Shown here piece after piece: positions 18,124 to 21,595 of a DNA stretch of 21,595 nt. The notes beneath the pieces were generated by a model. That model searched no databases. It saw only the letters and a list, made by a program, of their open reading frames with translations, and was not told the origin of the DNA. The stretch lies in assembly GCA_024195585.1 (NCBI GenBank), contig SWBL01000550.1:1-21595 (forward strand), read 5' to 3'. The translations under genes and the position numbers were made by a program. Position 1 is the first letter of the stretch, and each line of letters opens with the position of its first letter. The stretch comes from Aureobasidium sp. EXF-3400 (Eukaryota; Ascomycota; Dothideomycetes; Dothideales; Saccotheciaceae).

Positions 18124-18586
18124 TCAGTCCACCATGTTCATATCCAAGTTTTCCTTCTCTTGCTTCTCCTCATCGACTTTAGGAGTGCCGCGATCAAGTC
18201 CAGCGTCGACCATGCTAGCAAGGTCGAAAGCTGCATCGCCGTGCTCGTCCGTCCCACCACATTTCCTCTCACACTTGCGGATGCAATGCCGTACGACGAA
18301 ATACCAAACTTCCGGATGCAGAAATGTTCCTATCCTATAACGATTGTCTTTAGTTGATTCATGTTGTCTCAAAGATAGCAAGTGTTTGTTAGAAGACGTA
18401 CGCCCACATCTTGATACAATGGTTCCTGCAGGGCAAGAAGCAACCTTCCGGGTCCGTAACCCGAGTGGTAGCGTCGGCAGTTGTACTATCAATAGGGAGG
18501 CCAGCATCGGGCTGGTTCAAATCGACAGGTGGAGGAATAGCAGCAACCAGAGTGGTAAGCATACCAGCGATGATAATGGACTTCAT
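18124..18586 (-). CDS. Small secreted Cys-rich protein (131 residues)
   Basis: Two exons, 18402-18586 and 18124-18334, with a 67-bp intron (18335-18401; donor GTACGT, acceptor ATAG, ACTAA branch) in phase 2. The protein starts with a short signal peptide (MKSIIIAGMLTTLVAA) followed by a Pro-rich and Thr/Asp-rich segment. It then has two Cys triplets, CFLPCRNHC before the intron junction and CIRKCERKC after it, each C-x3-C-x3-C. The C-terminal 45 residues are charged and Cys-free (EEKQEKENLD). Six cysteines suggest three disulfides. A TATA box about 90 bp upstream and an AACACC-type leader support this start over upstream in-frame ATGs. It is likely an extracellular, effector-like protein with no recognised family. 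The spacing C-x3-C-x3-C is shared with the secreted protein at 6782-7510. Confidence 0.75.
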
Positions 18587-18676
18587 GGTGTTTCCGAAGA
18601 ATTTGTTGTGCTGACAAGGGATGAAGGTAAAGTTGGTGTGTTTTGTCAAGAACTTGAAGGGCTGACGAGTCGCAAA

Positions 18677-18682
18677 TTTATA
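18677..18682 (-). promoter_or_regulatory. TATA box of the small secreted protein gene
   Basis: TATAAA on the minus strand, about 90 bp before the ATG at 18586, within GGTATAAATTTG. The position suits transcription start 30-60 bp before the ATG, which favours the ATG at 18586 over the in-frame upstream one at 18727. Confidence 0.6.
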
Positions 18683-18727
18683 CCTCGAGGAGAGTCGAAA
18701 ACAGCTCAGATCTTGTTTTGAGGTCAA

Positions 18728-20310
18728 TCAATGTCAATATCAGCTCACCTCCCTGTGGGAGTTCGACTGAACTCAAACCTGACACAGTTTTGATCTTCGT
18801 CGACGGCGTACATCCTCCCCGCGTGCTAATGTATGTGACGCGTGCATCTATAGAAATGTACGATAGTACCAGGAAACCGTGGTTCTCGAGTACAATCTGA
18901 TCGAGATGAGTCTGATGCTTTGGAAACTTCGCTCTAGCAGGTGTAGAGCTAAGACCACGGGGGTGGTATAATCTGGTCGTCAGGTTCGACTAGCTCGATC
19001 AAGTATCTGCAGTATTCGCTGAAAGATTTCGAGTGGCTGACGGTATAGGATCCTTTCTGGCTATCGAAAGAAGGAAGCAGCTTCAATTGACTTTGGCATT
19101 CGTGGAGTGAGACGAAAAGTGTGGAGATGGTGCAAACCGTGTATTTGAAGTCGCTCCCCACAGCCACAACCTCGGGCTCAATTGCTGACCATTCTTAGCG
19201 GAGCAGTCACTGGTTGAATTTGTTGATCAGAAGACTAACCGTCTTGTCGCATGTAAGAGACACGCAAGATCGGTGCAGCGGAGCGTGTATTGATACTCGA
19301 GGAGCATAGCCAATATCACGAGCCCATGAACAACAACTGAGTGCGCTTCTTTCGCTGACGTTACACCTCGTGTCTGAGTTATATCACGCAATTCGCTGTC
19401 ATGTTGACTTGCTGAAACATCTTGGATGTCGATGTGCTCGTGGCCTTCAGATTGGGTGTCGGTGAGGCAGTACATTCCGGGACAACGGTCTCCAGGGAGC
19501 TTCGAAACATAGAGTAGACACGTAACTCGAATGTTCCCTGCTAGACGAAAGACATGGCGAGAGATTTAGCATGCTTGCCTGTAGTTATCAGGGAAGGGAA
19601 GGAAAAACAAAGAACAAAAAGGCAAGACTGCCAGAGCCTGGTGGGGCTGTAGTTGGGACAGCTAAGAGGCTCGTGCAAGACAGGCAACCCTGGATGTTTA
19701 CTCTGTCTTGCTCTTTCGATCGTCAGCTAAAAACTGCTGCAGTGCTATAGCTTTTGAGATACACAACACCTTCTCTGGTGGAATAACATCTAGAAAAGTT
19801 TCAATGTGTCAGGGTATCTCTGAAGCTGTACCGCCGGATTAACAAGCAATTGTGCATCTCTTTGGCTTTGTCGCTTTGTCATGCATTATCACGGAAGTAA
19901 GGCATCAGATGCGTAACGACCTTCGGCATGGAAGCCCTCGGGCGGCAATTCAACCTCGAGTGCAAGTTGCAAAAACAAAAAAGCAGGTGAATATCACACA
20001 CTTAGCAGGTGTATGAGAGTACATGGATGAGGCTCTGGCAGGAGTCCAAAAGAAGCTCCTCCTGAAACGGGGATGGAAGGGGGAAAGAACGATGACGACG
20101 CACGGACGCGTTTGAACAACGTGTCGAAAGCTGTTCGTAAATGCTACGAGCATTCGCGTCCAACGAGTTGCGTCTTTCTCCTTTGCTCTCCTTGCTGGTC
20201 GTCTTCTCTGTACTGTGTCGCACGCCCTCACACAGAGCATTCGTAGCCTTCACTTAGCTTCCGCGCACCCACATCAAATCAAATAGAATCCACTCGTTCT
20301 GGGCGAAGCA
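18728..20310. other. Gene-poor stretch; possible gene remnant at 18949-19475 (minus)
   Basis: About 1.6 kb without a supported gene. On the minus strand two open segments read like protein: 19227-19475 (an ATG-started frame with VVVHGLVILAMLLEYQYTL) and about 18949-19199 (WSAIEPEVVAVGSDF onward, ending in PPPWS). A GTTAGT donor and a CTAAG acceptor lie between them, but splicing puts the two out of frame by one base. This would fit a gene broken by an indel or a wrong model. The plus strand also carries an acceptor-like site (CTGACCATTCTTAG) near 19185-19198. From about 20160 the sequence becomes pyrimidine-rich, as expected for the promoter and start region of ERD2. Confidence 0.3.
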
Positions 20311-21250
20311 ATGATGAACATCTTTCGCATACTCGGTAGGTTCACTATGGTTTTGAATCGCTTCTCAATGCGATGTGCTGACTGCCATGACCAGGCGACT
20401 TGTCACATCTCTTCTCCATCCTTATCCTGCTGCACAAGATGAAGACATCTAGCGTACGTTCCGATCATCGTCTATTGTCCCTGCCACCAACTCTCGAATC
20501 CTAACCACGTCCAAAGAGCGCATCAGGCATCTCGTTCAAGTCGCAATTCCTCTACCTCGTCGTATACGTCACCCGATACCTTGGTACGCCTACCTGCCTC
20601 AAGAAACCACACACCGCATACTGAAACTCTTCCTACAGACCTCCTTTGGACAGACCCCTTCAGAAGCTTGTGGAACACCACCTTCAAGCTCGTCTTCATT
20701 GGTACCTCAGCTTATATCATCTACCTGATGCTCAACGACTACAAGCCTACCCACGATCCCAACCTCGACACCTTCAGAGTTCAGTACCTGATCGCAGGAA
20801 GTGCCGTCTTGGGCATTCTATTCCCTTACAAATACCAACCTGCTGAGGTAGGCAGCCCTCTCAAAGAAAGAGCCTGGAGTGGAAAAAGAAGATGCTGATA
20901 CAAGACAGATGCTCTGGGCCTTCTCAATTTGGTTGGAAGCTGTCGCCATTCTGCCCCAATTGTTCATGCTGCAGAGAACCGGCGAGGCAGAGACCATCAC
21001 TACCCACTATCTGTTCGCTTTGGGTGCTTACAGAGCCCTCTACATGCCCAACTGGATCTACCGTTGGTTCACTGAGGGCCACTTCGAGCCTATCTCGGTC
21101 ATTGCAGGTCTTGTTCAGACCGTTCTGTACTCGGACTTCTTTTATATTTACTACACCAAGTACGCTCTGATCATACCTCGTTTCTTGAAGTCAGCCAACT
21201 AATCTTCTCGCAGGGTCTTCCAGGGCAAGAAGTTCAACCTGCCTGTGTAG
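20311..21250 (+). CDS. ERD2: ER lumen protein-retaining receptor (KDEL/HDEL receptor)
   Basis: Seven-membrane-segment receptor that binds C-terminal H/KDEL signals in the Golgi and returns escaped ER chaperones by COPI vesicles. Six exons: 20311-20335, 20395-20453, 20517-20583, 20639-20847, 20909-21159 and 21214-21250. The five introns are 54-63 bp, all GT..AG with CTGAC/CTAAC-like branch points. They give 215 residues, the normal length. Family landmarks are NIFRILGDLSHL at the start, [19 protein letters not shown] (ligand-contact Arg, Tyr and Asp), [41 protein letters not shown] and [21 protein letters not shown] split by the last intron. Lysines near the C-terminus fit COPI binding. Two ATGs are adjacent (20311 and 20314); numbering from the second places Arg5 and Arg47 as in the animal receptors. 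The first exon is only 25 nt. Confidence 0.95.
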
Positions 21251-21469
21251 GCAGTCTATTATACGACTGAAGTCAATTCTACGGATTTATCTGGGTTGCA
21301 TGGGTAGGCGTCTGCGATGAGCCTACATCTTTGGGACATCTTCATAGCCATGAATAGATCAAAATTCGAATGCAAAAAGTTACCACCGAGGCGCAGGTCG
21401 TCCAGATCACGTCGAGTGGGGTGAAGGCAGTCGTTCCAATGCGATTCGAAGCATCTCCTTAGTCAGGGG

Positions 21470-21479
21470 TATGTATTTT
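21470..21479 (+). promoter_or_regulatory. TATA-like element of the 5S rRNA gene
   Basis: TATGTATTTT lies at about -30 to -21 from the presumed 5S start. Several fungal 5S genes (Neurospora, fission yeast) need a TATA element at about this position in addition to the internal control region. The assignment is by position only. Confidence 0.4.
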
Positions 21480-21499
21480 CGTTTGCTTACTAGACTTTC

Positions 21500-21595
21500 A
21501 CGTACGGCCACAGTCAGCTGAAAACTGGGCATCCCGTCCGCTCTGCCATACATAAGCAGTTGAACGGCAGATTAGTACTACGGTGGGTGACCACG
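21500..21595 (+). rRNA. 5S ribosomal RNA (first 96 nt; cut by window edge)
   Basis: The segment matches the fungal 5S rRNA pattern: ACGTACGGCC at the 5' end, then GAAAACTGGGCATCCCGTCC, then CATAAGCAGTTG and ATTAGTACTACGGTGGGTGACCAC. Helix II pairs throughout, UCAGCUG (nt 15-21) with CAGUUGA (nt 58-64) including one G-U pair, although these bases differ from the Neurospora and Aspergillus 5S as I remember them. This suggests compensatory change and a working gene. The stem GUGG/CCAC near the end also pairs. The last 20-25 nt, including the 3' strand of helix I, lie beyond the window. It sits about 250 bp after ERD2 on the same strand, as expected for the dispersed 5S genes of filamentous fungi. 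Confidence 0.9.

Noticed and set aside
19950..20253. Overlapping minus-strand frames upstream of ERD2
   Set aside because: Composition is Arg/Ser-rich and not protein-like; the region is the pyrimidine-rich promoter of ERD2 read in reverse.
1..21595. CRISPR arrays, insertion sequences, transposon ORFs and tRNA genes
   Set aside because: No regularly spaced repeats, transposase or reverse-transcriptase motifs, or cloverleaf with a TTCGA-type T-loop were found by eye on either strand; a tRNA or repeat search program could still find diverged cases.

Overview
The window is nuclear DNA from a filamentous ascomycete (Pezizomycotina; a Dothideomycete is possible but I cannot place it further). The basis is short spliceosomal introns (52-118 bp) with GT..AG ends and CTGAC/CTAAC-type branch points, typical fungal metabolic genes, a HET-domain protein, a TPR-CHAT protein, small secreted Cys-rich proteins and a dispersed 5S rRNA gene.

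Left part (1-6480) is mostly core metabolism. It holds the 5' end of the mitochondrial ketol-acid reductoisomerase gene (ILV5, minus, cut by the window edge), about 1.6 kb with no gene I can model, and a Cys-Gly metallodipeptidase of glutathione turnover (DUG1, minus). Divergent from DUG1 is a PLP fold-type II serine racemase/threonine dehydratase-like enzyme (plus). A three-exon URC4-like (DUF1688, uracil catabolism) gene follows; it stops at about half the usual length and lies just before a degenerate 90-bp duplication.

Middle part (6782-17320) is accessory. It contains a secreted protein made of two duplicated four-Cys modules, each preceded by a dibasic (Kex2-like) site; a 1023-residue HET-domain protein with an apparent N-terminal ubiquitin-interacting motif; and a TPR-CHAT (caspase-like) protein. 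Across a shared intergenic region from the TPR-CHAT gene is a divergently transcribed 287-residue protein with a very acidic tail. HET, CHAT and this last protein form a plausible allorecognition/regulated cell death island between housekeeping genes. The CHAT gene and its divergent partner are the best candidate for an undescribed protease-target pair; this is inference from layout and domain type.

Right part (17321-21595) has a second small secreted Cys-rich protein (two exons, minus, clear TATA box), a largely empty 1.7-kb stretch with possible gene remnants, the six-exon KDEL receptor gene (ERD2, plus), and the first 96 nt of a 5S rRNA gene running off the window end.
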